From Rhodobacterales bacterium RIFCSPHIGHO2_02_FULL_62_130 (GTDB lineage Bacteria > Pseudomonadota > Alphaproteobacteria > Rhodobacterales > Rhodobacteraceae): a DNA stretch of 64,000 bases. Shown in pieces: positions 45,180 to 54,519 of the stretch (within the stretch, counting starts at the first letter, position 1; each line of letters starts with the position of its first letter). Both the position numbers and the translations under genes were made by a program. The stretch lies in contig MHZT01000048.1 of assembly GCA_001828855.1 (NCBI GenBank), forward strand, positions 186,001 to 250,000, read 5' to 3'. Under the pieces are notes generated by a model that had not been told where the DNA came from, ran no database searches, and worked only from the letters and a program-made list of their open reading frames with translations.

Positions 45180-45926
45180 CTAGCCGAGCATGCCGCCATC
45201 GCTGTCATCGCCGGTTTCTTCCATCAGCCTGTCAAAGTTCGGAACGTTGATGTGGCGCTTGCCCTCAAGCCCGATAACGCCGTCGCGTTTCAGCGCGCTC
45301 ATCTGGCGGCTGACGGTTTCCAGAGTCAGGCCCAGATAATCGGCCATCTCTTCGCGGGTCAGCGGCAGATCGAAGGTGAACGCCCCTTTGGCTGATTTCA
45401 GCTTCAGGCTGGTATCGCGCCGCGCGATGATGGCCAGCAGCGAGGCGATCTTTTCCCGCGCGGTTTTGCGGCCCAGCAAAAGCATCCATTCGCGCGCGGC
45501 GTCCAGTTCGTCCAGCGTCATTTCCAACAGCCGCTGCGCGATATGCGGGGTTGTGGACATCAGCTCTTCAAACGGCTTTTTGCGGAAGCAGCACATCACC
45601 AGATCGGTTGTTGCCGTCACATCATAGGCTGCCGCAGACCGCCCCGGACGCCCCACGAAATCCGACGGCAGCAGCAGGCCGACCATCTGGCGGCGCCCGT
45701 CCTCCATCGTCTGGGTCAGTGTTGCGATCCCCGTGACAACCGAGGCCACAAAATCCATCCGGTCGCCCGACCAGATCACCGTCTGACCAGCCTGAAAGCT
45801 GCGGTAATACTTGATCTCTTCAAGCCGCTTCAATTCATCCGATTCGCAACGCGCGCAGACGGCCCGGTGACGAATGGGGCAATCCCCGCAGTCGGGCGCG
45901 CCCAGCTTTAGGTCGTGATGCGACAT
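45180..45926 (-). CDS. fnrL: FnrL, oxygen-sensing Crp/Fnr transcriptional regulator
   Basis: A 248-residue Fnr. The N-terminal cysteines C13, C16, C24 and C27 plus a central Cys (VMCCFRKKP) bind a 4Fe-4S cluster that is lost in oxygen. Then come a cAMP-receptor-like beta-roll (30-140) and a helix-turn-helix (LPLTREEMADYLGLTLETVSRQMSALKRDG) with the E-x2-SR recognition pattern for TTGAT. The ATG at 45926 follows GGAAAGG. It is divergent from hemN with an FNR box between them, so self-regulation is likely. Confidence 0.96.
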   Translation of the reverse strand: MSHHDLKLGAPDCGDCPIRHRAVCARCESDELKRLEEIKYYRSFQAGQTVIWSGDRMDFVASVVTGIATLTQTMEDGRRQMVGLLLPSDFVGRPGRSAAAYDVTATTDLVMCCFRKKPFEELMSTTPHIAQRLLEMTLDELDAAREWMLLLGRKTAREKIASLLAIIARRDTSLKLKSAKGAFTFDLPLTREEMADYLGLTLETVSRQMSALKRDGVIGLEGKRHINVPNFDRLMEETGDDSDGGMLG

Positions 45927-45941
45927 TGCCGGCCTTTCCAT

Positions 45942-45955
45942 TTGATTTGGGTCAA
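45942..45955. promoter_or_regulatory. FNR box between fnrL and hemN
   Basis: TTGATTTGGGTCAA matches TTGAT-N4-(A/G)TCAA. Its centre (45948.5) is 41.5 bases before the hemN ATG, so class II activation would start transcription at or next to that ATG. For fnrL it lies 16-29 bases before the start codon, a position suited to repression. Confidence 0.8.
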
Positions 45956-45989
45956 GGCACAGGCCACAACCTGAGGTAAGACTACCTGC

Positions 45990-47345
45990 ATGACAGTCCA
46001 TTCGCAACTCATGCGGCTCGGTCTTTTTGACGCGCGCGTGCCCCGCTATACCAGCTATCCCACGGCTCCGCAGTTTGGCGGATCGGTCGGGCCTGCCGAG
46101 TTTACCCAATGGATCGAGGCGGTTCCGGCGGGGTCAGAGATCTCGCTTTACCTGCATGTGCCGTTCTGTCGGCGGCTGTGCTGGTTTTGCGCCTGCCGCA
46201 CCCAAGGCACCACCTCGGATGATCCGGTGCGGGCCTATGCCAAGGTGCTGAAAGCCGAGATCGCGCTGATGAAGGCGCATCTGGCCCCCGGAGTGAAGCT
46301 TTCGCGGCTGCACTGGGGCGGTGGCACCCCGACAATGCTGCCCGCCGATCTGGCGCGTGATCTGGCCGAGACAATTTTCGCCGCCGTGCCGATGGCAGAG
46401 GGCGGTGAATTTTCGGTGGAAATCGACCCCTGCGAAATTGATGCTGCGCGGCTGGATGCGCTGGTGGATGCCGGGATGAACCGGGCCTCGATCGGGGTGC
46501 AGGATTTCGATGAGGAAATTCAACGCACCATCGGGCGCGAGCAACCCTATGAGGTCACCCGCGATGTAGCCGAGATGATTCGCGCGCGCGGTGTGAAAAG
46601 CCTGAACGCCGATATTCTTTACGGGCTGCCACATCAGACCAATGCGCGCATCGCGGATTCGGTGCAGAAATTGCTGGCGCTGTCACCGGATCGGGTTGCG
46701 CTTTACGGCTATGCCCATGTGCCGTGGATGAGCCGCCGCCAGCAGATGATCCCGTCGGACGCCATGCCCACCCCGCAAGAACGGCTGGCATTGTTTGAAA
46801 CCGCACGGCAGCTTTTCCTTGCCGATGGCTATGACGAAATCGGCATCGACCATTTTGCCCGCCCCAGCGATGGCATGGCCAAGGCCGCCAAGGCCGGAAC
46901 GCTGCGGCGGAATTTCCAAGGCTACACCGATGACACCTCTCCGGTGCTGATCGGGCTGGGGGCTTCGTCGATCTCGCGCTTTCCGCAGGGGTTCGCGCAG
47001 AATGTCTCTGGCACGGCGGACTATACGCGGGCGGTGCGGGCAGGGCAGTTTTCCACCCATCGCGGCCACATCTTTACCGCCGAGGACAAGCTGCGGGGCC
47101 GTATCATCGAGGCGCTGATGTGCGATTTCTTCGTGTCGCGTGCGGAAATCCTGCGCGATTACGCGGTAACGGCGGAACGGCTGGAGCAGATGTTTGCAAC
47201 CGCCAGCCGCGCCTTTCCCGAGATGATGGTGTTGAATCAGGACGGGCTGGCGATTCCACCCCATGCGCGCCCGCTGACGCGGATGATCGCACGGGCCTTC
47301 GATGCCTATGACCAGAGCAAGGCACAACACTCGGCTGCGGTCTAG
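45990..47345 (+). CDS. hemN: oxygen-independent coproporphyrinogen III oxidase
   Basis: A 451-residue radical-SAM enzyme converting coproporphyrinogen III to protoporphyrinogen IX without oxygen. The cluster motif is C60-x3-C64-x2-C67-x-C69 (PFCRRLCWFCACRTQG), followed by HWGGGTPTML and GVQDFDEEIQRTIGREQ. Length and order match HemN (HemZ in R. sphaeroides) rather than HemW. The FNR box upstream implies low-oxygen induction. The GAGG at 45973 is rather far from the ATG; ATG at 46011 (codon 8) is an alternative start. Confidence 0.96.
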   Translation: MTVHSQLMRLGLFDARVPRYTSYPTAPQFGGSVGPAEFTQWIEAVPAGSEISLYLHVPFCRRLCWFCACRTQGTTSDDPVRAYAKVLKAEIALMKAHLAPGVKLSRLHWGGGTPTMLPADLARDLAETIFAAVPMAEGGEFSVEIDPCEIDAARLDALVDAGMNRASIGVQDFDEEIQRTIGREQPYEVTRDVAEMIRARGVKSLNADILYGLPHQTNARIADSVQKLLALSPDRVALYGYAHVPWMSRRQQMIPSDAMPTPQERLALFETARQLFLADGYDEIGIDHFARPSDGMAKAAKAGTLRRNFQGYTDDTSPVLIGLGASSISRFPQGFAQNVSGTADYTRAVRAGQFSTHRGHIFTAEDKLRGRIIEALMCDFFVSRAEILRDYAVTAERLEQMFATASRAFPEMMVLNQDGLAIPPHARPLTRMIARAFDAYDQSKAQHSAAV

Positions 47346-48568
47346 CGCGGGGCAAAGCCTTCGACGAAATCGACCATGCGCGGCAGGCAGTGGCGGCGCA
47401 GGTCATATCGGGCCAAGGCCGTTTGGCGGGCCGCGTCACGCAGGGGCTGAAACCGCGCGGGGTTTGCCAGCGCTTCGGTCAGCTTTTCCGACCATGCGGC
47501 CACGTCAAAGAAGTTGACCAGCGTGCCGTTCTGGCCATCGGTGATCGCCTCGGTCACCGGCGCCGTGTCGGATGCCACGATATGACAGCCCGCCGCCATC
47601 GCCTCGATCATCGACCAGCTTAGCACGAAGGGGTAGGTCAGATAGGCATGCACGCGGCTGACATGCAGCAGCGCGCGGAAGTTGGCATAAGGCACTTTGC
47701 CCATGAAATGCACGCGCGACAGGTCCAACTGATCGCGCACTTCGGTCAGAATACGCTCTTTCCAGCCCTTTTCACCTTTGGGGGCAACGCCATAGCTGAC
47801 CTCGTCTCCGCCGACGATCACAACCTGCGCCTCGGGTCGCGCCTTCAGAACCGCCGGAAGGGCGCGCATGAAGATGTGATAGCCGCGATAGGGTTCAAGG
47901 TTGCGGTTCACGAAGGTCAGCACCTCATCCCCTGCGTGCAAGACGCGGCCATCGGGCAGGGCAAAGCGGGCGGCAGGGTCGGGGGCCAACGCATCGGTAT
48001 CCACACCGTCATGGATCACCGAGATCATCCGGCGCAGGGGCGCAGGGTAGGTCGAGGCCTGCCATTCTGTCGGCGACACCCCAGCATCGGCATGCAGCAA
48101 GGCCTGCCCCAGATGCGCGGTGCGGCCCTGTGCGATCATCACCTGATCGAAACCCGCCGTGCTGAATTCGGGGTCAAACCCCACATCCGCGCCCACGCCC
48201 TTGTAGTAGAATTCCGCATAGACAATCAGCTTGGCCGTAGGCCAGACCTCTTTCAGAAACAGAGTCTCGCCCCAGCCGGAATGGCCGAAAATCACATCCG
48301 GCGTATAGCCGCGTTCGTCGCGCAACTGTCGCGCGGCACGTGCCACGGAGACACCACGATCGCTCATCAGGGTGTAATTGCGTCCCAAGCGGGTGGCGGC
48401 GGGGTCAACCTCCGGTGTGTCGTGTTTATAGCGCAGCACCGGAATCGCCGAAGCGCGGTTGTTCTTGGCATTGGTCAGCGCAAGGCATTGATGCCCGCGC
48501 TTGGCCAGTTCGGGGGCCAGATGCAGGAATTGGCCGGGAAAGTTCTGATGGATAAACAGCACCTTCAC
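47342..48568 (-). CDS. glycosyltransferase family 4 protein
   Basis: A 408-residue GT-B glycosyltransferase. It has an N-terminal acceptor domain (VLFIHQNFPGQFLHLAPELAKRGH) and a C-terminal donor domain with IHDGVDTDALAPDP, RNLEPYRGYHIFMRALP and the EX7E-like region SWSMIEAMAAGCHIVASDTAPVTEAI. The start is GTG at 48568, overlapping the yejF stop (GTGA), with no ribosome site of its own. It is therefore coupled to the yej-type importer. The acceptor sugar is unknown. Its 3' end overlaps the hemN stop by 4 bases (convergent). Confidence 0.88.
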   Translation of the reverse strand: MKVLFIHQNFPGQFLHLAPELAKRGHQCLALTNAKNNRASAIPVLRYKHDTPEVDPAATRLGRNYTLMSDRGVSVARAARQLRDERGYTPDVIFGHSGWGETLFLKEVWPTAKLIVYAEFYYKGVGADVGFDPEFSTAGFDQVMIAQGRTAHLGQALLHADAGVSPTEWQASTYPAPLRRMISVIHDGVDTDALAPDPAARFALPDGRVLHAGDEVLTFVNRNLEPYRGYHIFMRALPAVLKARPEAQVVIVGGDEVSYGVAPKGEKGWKERILTEVRDQLDLSRVHFMGKVPYANFRALLHVSRVHAYLTYPFVLSWSMIEAMAAGCHIVASDTAPVTEAITDGQNGTLVNFFDVAAWSEKLTEALANPARFQPLRDAARQTALARYDLRRHCLPRMVDFVEGFAPR

Positions 48569-50157
48569 GGTGCAGGACCAAAGGCTGCCGCCATAAGCGC
48601 GCGCGTATAGGCGGATTGCGGATCGGCAAAGATTGCTGACGCAGCACCCGCTTCGACGACATCGCCATCCTTCATCACGATGACCTTATGCGCCAAGGCC
48701 CGCACCACGCGCAGATCGTGGCTGATAAAGACATAGGCCAGCCCCCATTTGCGCTGCAAATCGCGCAAGAGGTCGACGATCTGCACCTGAACCGTCATGT
48801 CCAGCGCGCTGGTGGGTTCGTCCAGCACCACCAGCTTTGGCCGCAGGATCATCGCGCGGGCAATCGCGATGCGCTGGCGCTGCCCGCCGGAAAATTCATG
48901 CGGATAGCGCGACATGCTGGCCGGATCGAGACCCACCTCGGCCATGATCTCGGCCACCATGTCACGCCGGTTGCGGCCCGGTTCCAGCCCGTGAACGCCC
49001 AGACCCTCGGCGATGATTTCCTCGGCCGTCATGCGGGGCGAGAGGCTGCCGAACGGGTCTTGGAACACGATCTGCATCTCGCGCCGGTGCGCGCGCATCT
49101 GGCCGCCGGACAGGTGCGACAGGTCATTGCCCAGAAAGCGGATGCCGCCTTCGGACCCGATCAGCCGCAAGATCGCCAGCGCCAGCGTGGTTTTGCCAGA
49201 CCCGCTTTCGCCCACAATTCCAAGGGTTTCGCCCGCGCGCACCGACAGATTGGCGTCGTTGACGGCCTTTACATGGCCCACGGTGCGGCGCAGGAAACCG
49301 CGCTGGATCGGGAACCAGACCCGCAGATGATCGGTGTGCAGCACTTCTGCGGCGTCCACAGGCACGGCGTCTGGCAGACCTTTCGCCTCGGCTGCCAGCA
49401 GTTTCTGGGTGTAGGGATGCTGCGGATTGGCGAAGATTTCCGCCGTGCGCCCCTGTTCGACAATCTCGCCGCCCTGCATCACACAAACGCGGTCGGCGAT
49501 GCGGCGGACGATGCCCAGATCATGGGTGATGAACAAAAGGCTCAGGTTTTCCGAGCGTTTCAGATCGGCCAAAAGGTCCAGAATCTGCGCCTGAATCGTC
49601 ACATCAAGCGCGGTGGTCGGCTCATCCGCGACCAGTAGTTCGGGACCATTGGCCAGCGCCATCGCGATCATCACGCGCTGCCGCTGCCCGCCCGAAAGCT
49701 GATGCGGATAGGCGGACAAACGGCTTTCGGCGTCGCGGATGCCGACCTTGTGCAGCAGGTCCAGAATCCGCGCGCGGGCCGCCGCGCCGTCCAGCCCCTG
49801 ATGCAGTTTCAGGCTTTCGCCCAACTGCCGTTCAATAGAATGAAGCGGGTTCAGCGATGTCATAGGCTCTTGAAAGATAAAGCTTATGTCATTGCCGCGC
49901 ACGCGGCGCAGATCGGCTTCGGAGGCGCCCACCATCTCGCGCCCCATATAGCGAACCGAGCCGGAAACGGCGGCGCTATCGGGCAAAAGGCCGACGGTGG
50001 ACAGGGCGGTGACGGATTTTCCAGACCCGCTTTCGCCCACCAAGGCCACGGTTTCCCCGCGATCCACGGTGAAACTGACGCCTTTGACCGCATCAATGCT
50101 GCGCCCGTCCTGCCGGAAGCGCACGCCCAGACCTTCGACTTGCAGCACCGTGGTCAT
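48565..50157 (-). CDS. yejF: ABC transporter ATP-binding protein, two domains (YejF type)
   Basis: A 530-residue cytoplasmic ATPase with two nucleotide domains: GESGSGKSVTALS, LSGGQRQRVMIAMAL, VADEPTTALD; and GESGSGKTTLAL, FSGGQRQRIAIARAM, LDEPTSALD. It drives the importer formed by the YejB/YejE-type permeases upstream; its ATG overlaps the yejE stop (ATGA at 50154-50157). E. coli YejABEF imports peptides such as microcin C. Confidence 0.93.
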   Translation of the reverse strand: MTTVLQVEGLGVRFRQDGRSIDAVKGVSFTVDRGETVALVGESGSGKSVTALSTVGLLPDSAAVSGSVRYMGREMVGASEADLRRVRGNDISFIFQEPMTSLNPLHSIERQLGESLKLHQGLDGAAARARILDLLHKVGIRDAESRLSAYPHQLSGGQRQRVMIAMALANGPELLVADEPTTALDVTIQAQILDLLADLKRSENLSLLFITHDLGIVRRIADRVCVMQGGEIVEQGRTAEIFANPQHPYTQKLLAAEAKGLPDAVPVDAAEVLHTDHLRVWFPIQRGFLRRTVGHVKAVNDANLSVRAGETLGIVGESGSGKTTLALAILRLIGSEGGIRFLGNDLSHLSGGQMRAHRREMQIVFQDPFGSLSPRMTAEEIIAEGLGVHGLEPGRNRRDMVAEIMAEVGLDPASMSRYPHEFSGGQRQRIAIARAMILRPKLVVLDEPTSALDMTVQVQIVDLLRDLQRKWGLAYVFISHDLRVVRALAHKVIVMKDGDVVEAGAASAIFADPQSAYTRALMAAAFGPAP

Positions 50158-51269
50158 CGAAAGGTCTTTCGCGGATCGAAAGCGTCGCGGACGCCTTCAA
50201 AGATGAACACCATCAGCGAGAGCATGATCGCAAAGGTGAAAAAAGCGGTGAAGGCCAGCGAGGGCATTTGCAGGTTTTGCTTGGCCTGCTGCGTCAACTC
50301 TCCCAAAGACGGCAGATCGGCGGGCAGGCCAAAGCCCAGAAAATCCAGCGTCGCCAGCGATCCGATTGCCCCCGACACCACAAAGGGCAGCATGGTCAGC
50401 GTGGCAACCATCGCATTCGGCAGCACATGGCGGAACATGATGATGCGGTCCGGCACGCCCAAGGCGCGGGCCGCGCGGACATATTCGAAATTGCGCGCGC
50501 GCAGGAATTCAGCCCGCACCACGCCGACAAGCCCGGTCCAGCCGAACAGCACCATCAGTAAAACCAGCAGCCAGAAGTTCATCCGCCAGATCGCGGCCAC
50601 GATGATGATCACGTAAAGCGAAGGCGTTGATCCCCAGATTTCCAGCACGCGCTGAAACACAAGGTCGGTCAGCCCGCCGAAATAGCCCTGCACCGCCCCC
50701 GCCGCGATGCCAATCACCGAGGTGATCAGCGTGACGATCAGGGCAAATGTCACCGACAGGCGGAAGCCGTAGATCACCCGCGCCAGCACATCGCGCGAGG
50801 TGTCATCGGTGCCAAGCCAGTGGTCTGCATCGGGGGCCGACGGGGCCGCTTGCCCGCCCAAATCATTGATCGTGTTGAAGGAATAGGGAATCGGCGCCCA
50901 AATGATCCAGCCTTTGTGAAAGCCTTCGGTTTCGGGGGCGAATTTGTCCAGCGTGACCGCCTGAACCATGGTTTCGGGCTCGTCAAAGCAATCGACCAAG
51001 CCGCCGGTGACGATCAGGCATTGCACCTCGGGCGATTTGTAATTCGCCTCGGTGCGAAAATCGCCTCCGAAATCGGCCTCGGAATAGAAGGTCAGGAAGG
51101 GGGTGTGAACCTCGCCGCGATAGCTGACCAGAAGCGGGCGGTCATTGGCCAGCACCTCGGCAAACAGCGACAGGCCGAACAGCACGGCGAACAGCCACAG
51201 CGAGACATAGGCGCGGCGGTTGGTTTTGAAATTGCGCCAGCGGCGCTGGTTCAGGGGGGAAAGGGCCAC
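50154..51269 (-). CDS. yejE: ABC transporter permease (YejE type)
   Basis: A 371-residue permease. After one N-terminal membrane helix (AYVSLWLFAVLFGLSLFAEVLAN) there is a periplasmic insert of about 90 residues (DRPLLVSYRGEVHTPFLTFY onward) typical of YejE, then HWLGTDDTSRDVLARVIYGFRLSV and the EAA-like loop YVRAARALGVPDRIIMFRHVLPNAMVATL. I place the start at GTG 51269, because GGAGGGG lies 5-6 bases upstream and yejB ends at 51271; the open frame extends to 51314 without support. Confidence 0.92.
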   Translation of the reverse strand: MALSPLNQRRWRNFKTNRRAYVSLWLFAVLFGLSLFAEVLANDRPLLVSYRGEVHTPFLTFYSEADFGGDFRTEANYKSPEVQCLIVTGGLVDCFDEPETMVQAVTLDKFAPETEGFHKGWIIWAPIPYSFNTINDLGGQAAPSAPDADHWLGTDDTSRDVLARVIYGFRLSVTFALIVTLITSVIGIAAGAVQGYFGGLTDLVFQRVLEIWGSTPSLYVIIIVAAIWRMNFWLLVLLMVLFGWTGLVGVVRAEFLRARNFEYVRAARALGVPDRIIMFRHVLPNAMVATLTMLPFVVSGAIGSLATLDFLGFGLPADLPSLGELTQQAKQNLQMPSLAFTAFFTFAIMLSLMVFIFEGVRDAFDPRKTFR

Positions 51270-51270
51270 T

Positions 51271-52422
51271 TTATCCCCTCCGGTCAAAGTCGATGCGCGG
51301 ATCGACCCAGACATACATCAGGTCCGACAGAATCCCCACCACCAGCCCCATCAGGCCAAAGGCGAACAGTGTGCCGAAGATCACCGGATAGTCGCGCTCA
51401 ACCGCCGAGCGGAAACCAAGCTGCCCCAAACCATCCAGCGAAAAGATCGTCTCGATGATCAGCGACCCGCCAAAGAACACCGAGACAAACAGCGCCGGAA
51501 AGCCCGCGATTACGATCAGCATGGCGTTGCGGAACACATGGCCATACAGCACGCGTCGTTCTGACAGGCCCTTGGCACGGGCCGTCATCACGTATTGCTT
51601 TTTGATTTCCTCAAGAAAGCTGTTTTTTGTCAGCAGCGTCAGGGTGGCGAAGGATGAAATGGTCGAGGCCACGACGGGCAGGGTGATGTGCCAGATGTAA
51701 TCGGCGGCCTTGCCGATCAGGGACAATTCGGCCCAGTTTTCCGAGGTCAGCCCGCGCAGGGGGAACCATTTGTAGTAAGAGCCACCCGCGAACAGCACCA
51801 GCAGCAGGATCGCAAACAGAAAGCCGGGGATGGAATAGGCGGCGACGATCACGCCAGAGGTCCAGCCATCAAAGCCCGACCCGTCGCGCACTGCCTTGCG
51901 GATGCCCAGAGGGATCGAGATCATATAGGCAATCAGGGTGGACCACAGGCCCAAGGTGATGGAAACAGGCAGTTTTTCAGCCACAAGGTCCAGCACGCCG
52001 ACGGATCGGAAATAGCTTTGCCCGAAATCAAAGCGCAGGTAATTGCCCATCATGATGAAGAACCGCTCAACCGCGGGGATCATTTCCTTGGTGCATTCGG
52101 GGGCTTTCAGGGACGGTTCTCCGGTGAAACCCGGCGCGCAGACAAAGCGGGCAAAGCCGAATTCAACCTCAAGCTTGGCGCGGAATTCGGGCGGTAATCC
52201 GCGCGCGCCGATATAGCCGTTCTCATCCTTGCCGCCCTCGGCCCCCGGATCGGTGCCGCCCCCGCCCACCACGTCAAGCGAGTCACCCCCGCCTTCCAGC
52301 CGCGCCTCGATCTGGTCGAAGGGGCCGCCGGGGACGAACTGGGTCAGGGTAAAATTCACCACCATGATCCCGAACAGTGTCGGGATCACCAGCAGCAGGC
52401 GGCGGAGGATATAGGCTCCCAT
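51271..52422 (-). CDS. yejB: ABC transporter permease (YejB type)
   Basis: A 383-residue inner-membrane permease. MGAYILRRLLLVIPTLFGIMVVNFTLTQFVPGGP is the usual first helix. A long periplasmic segment with DVVGGGGTDPGAEGGKDENGYIGARGLPPEF follows, then LGLWSTLIAYMISIPLGIRKAVRDGS and the EAA loop YVMTARAKGLSERRVLYGHVFRNAMLIVIAGFP. It lies 15 bases after the binding-protein gene in the same operon. Confidence 0.94.
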   Translation of the reverse strand: MGAYILRRLLLVIPTLFGIMVVNFTLTQFVPGGPFDQIEARLEGGGDSLDVVGGGGTDPGAEGGKDENGYIGARGLPPEFRAKLEVEFGFARFVCAPGFTGEPSLKAPECTKEMIPAVERFFIMMGNYLRFDFGQSYFRSVGVLDLVAEKLPVSITLGLWSTLIAYMISIPLGIRKAVRDGSGFDGWTSGVIVAAYSIPGFLFAILLLVLFAGGSYYKWFPLRGLTSENWAELSLIGKAADYIWHITLPVVASTISSFATLTLLTKNSFLEEIKKQYVMTARAKGLSERRVLYGHVFRNAMLIVIAGFPALFVSVFFGGSLIIETIFSLDGLGQLGFRSAVERDYPVIFGTLFAFGLMGLVVGILSDLMYVWVDPRIDFDRRG

Positions 52423-52437
52423 CGGGGTGAGGCGGCT

Positions 52438-54363
52438 TTACTTCAGCACGCCAGCAGCCTTGAGGGCCGCAGCTTTGTCAGGGTCGGCCCACCAGATCGA
52501 CAACTCGCCCAAGTCATAGGGGGGCAGGGTTTCGGGGTGTTCATACTGGTCATAATAGGCGACGGTGTGAACGTTCTTGAACCATTGCGGCACCCAGAAG
52601 CGTTCCGCCCGCAGCACGCGGTCCATCGCTCTGGTGGCAACCGTCAACTCGTCGTTGGTCTTGGCGGCCATCACCACACCGATCATCTTGTCAACGGCAG
52701 GCGACTTCAGCCCCATCAGGTTGAAGGCCGACACATCCGCCGTTTCCGAGCCGTAATACTGTTTCAGCTCGGACCCCGAGATATAGCCGCCCCGCGCATT
52801 TCCGGTAATGATGTCAAAATCATAGCTTGGCGGGCGCGTGCGGCTTTCCATTTGGGCCTGATCGACATTGGTCAGAACCGCATCGACACCCAGCGATTTC
52901 AGATTGTCCACATAGGGGGTGATCACGCGGTCGAAAGAGGGGTTGTCGTTCAGAAACTCGACCCGCAACACCTCGCCCTTGGCATTGCGGCGGATGCCGT
53001 CATCGCCCACAATCCAGCCTGCTTCGTCCAGCAGGGCGGAGGCCTTGCGAAGATTGCCGCGATCAAGCTGGTTCGTGCCGGAACTGGGCGGCATCACGGC
53101 CTCATCCGTCAGGATCGAGGCGGGCAAAAGGCCTTCGTCCACAAGCGGTTGCAGAAGGGCTACCTCTTCGGGCGCAGGAACGCCCGTGGCCGCGAGCCAG
53201 CTGTTTTCCCAGATCGAATTGATCCGCGCGTAAAGCCCGTAGAACAGGGTCTGGTCGGACCATTCAAAGTTGAACATCATGCCCAAAGCCTCACGCACAC
53301 GCGGGTCTTGAAACTTTTCGCGGCGCAGGTTGAACAGGAAGGCCTGACCGTTGGCCTTGGTGCCATCCGGCAATTCCGCCTTCACCACCTGACCGGAGGC
53401 GATGGTGGGGAAATCATAGGCGGTGGCCCAGCTTTTGGACGAGTTTTCATTGCGGAAGGTATAGGCCCCCGCCTTGAACGCCTCAAACGCGGCGGTGCTG
53501 TCGGCAAAATACTCGATGCGGATGGTGTCGAAATTGGCAGTGCCGATGTTGATCGGCAGATCGCGGCCCCAATAGTCGGGATTGCGTTTGTAGATCAGCG
53601 TGGTGCCGTTCACCATCTTGTCCAGCGCATAGGGGCCAGTGCCAAGGAAGGGCGTCAGGCTGGATTCCTCAAGATCAAGCTTGTTCGCCTCATACTGGGC
53701 TTTGGACAGGATCGGCAGGCCGCCGACATCGGAGGGCAGGTCGCGGGTGGGGATGCCCGGTTTGAAGGTGAACTTGACGCGGTGGGCATCCAGCGCCTCG
53801 GCGCTTTGGACCTGTTCGCCGAACACAGTGCGGAAATCGGTCAGGCCCTTGGTCAGGAAGGTATTATAGCTGAAAACCACATCCTCTGCCGTCATCGGCG
53901 AGCCATCGGCAAAGCGCACTTCGGGGCGCAGGTTGAAGATCACCCAGGACCGGTCTTCGGGGTATTCCATCGTGCTGCACAGCAGGCAATAGGCGGCGCC
54001 GATTTCATCCGCCGTGCCAGCGAGGATGCTTTCATAGGGCAAGGACGCCAGCGCCCCCGCCCGCCCTTTCACCGAATAGGGGTTCATCGAATCAAACCCG
54101 CCCGGCGCCCACTCCGAGATTTCGCCGCCCTTGGGTGCATCGGGGTTCACATAGTCCAGATGTTTGAAATCCGCGGGATATTTCAGCTCGCCAAAGGTCG
54201 AAATCCCGTGCGAGGTGATGATCGTCGCATCTTGCGCGCGGGCCGCAAAGGCAAAGACCGCAGCCGACAGTGCCAGAATGCCCGCAGAGCAGCGGATCGC
54301 AAATCCGGTATTATCCACCGCCAACGCCCGCGTCCCGATCCGCCCACCCGTCCGCTTTGTCAT
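52438..54363 (-). CDS. yejA: ABC transporter substrate-binding protein (YejA type)
   Basis: A 641-residue family-5 periplasmic binding protein. A long N-terminus leads to a Sec signal (AGILALSAAVFAFAARA, cut before QDATI). The mature part has HGISTFGELKYPADFKHLDYVNPDAPKGGEI, RPEVRFADGSPMTAEDVVFSYNTF and NYWGRDLPI-like segments typical of YejA. GGAGG precedes the ATG at 54363. It is the first gene of yejABEF-glycosyltransferase. The ligand is probably an oligopeptide or peptide-like compound. Confidence 0.92.
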   Translation of the reverse strand: MTKRTGGRIGTRALAVDNTGFAIRCSAGILALSAAVFAFAARAQDATIITSHGISTFGELKYPADFKHLDYVNPDAPKGGEISEWAPGGFDSMNPYSVKGRAGALASLPYESILAGTADEIGAAYCLLCSTMEYPEDRSWVIFNLRPEVRFADGSPMTAEDVVFSYNTFLTKGLTDFRTVFGEQVQSAEALDAHRVKFTFKPGIPTRDLPSDVGGLPILSKAQYEANKLDLEESSLTPFLGTGPYALDKMVNGTTLIYKRNPDYWGRDLPINIGTANFDTIRIEYFADSTAAFEAFKAGAYTFRNENSSKSWATAYDFPTIASGQVVKAELPDGTKANGQAFLFNLRREKFQDPRVREALGMMFNFEWSDQTLFYGLYARINSIWENSWLAATGVPAPEEVALLQPLVDEGLLPASILTDEAVMPPSSGTNQLDRGNLRKASALLDEAGWIVGDDGIRRNAKGEVLRVEFLNDNPSFDRVITPYVDNLKSLGVDAVLTNVDQAQMESRTRPPSYDFDIITGNARGGYISGSELKQYYGSETADVSAFNLMGLKSPAVDKMIGVVMAAKTNDELTVATRAMDRVLRAERFWVPQWFKNVHTVAYYDQYEHPETLPPYDLGELSIWWADPDKAAALKAAGVLK

Positions 54364-54471
54364 GCCCGACCTCCATCAATTCGCATGGCTTGTGCCACAG
54401 CTTGCTTAACTTATGCTAAATCGGAACTTGTCCACCCCACAAGGCGCGAATGTGTGAACAGCGCGCAATGA

Positions 54472-54501
54472 AAAAGGCCGCCCGGTTCGGGGCGGCCTTT
54501 T
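54472..54501 (-). terminator. intrinsic terminator of cycM
   Basis: AAAAGGCCGCCC (54472-54483) and GGGCGGCCTTTT (54490-54501) form a perfect 12-base-pair stem with a six-base loop. On the minus strand a T5 run follows the stem, 18 bases after the cycM stop. Confidence 0.9.
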
Positions 54502-54519
54502 CAACGGAATTTTGTCAGA

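Noticed and set aside
52537-54471. Plus-strand open frame of 644 codons opposite yejA
   Set aside because: It is a shadow of the yejA gene, which has a signal peptide, ribosome site and operon context.
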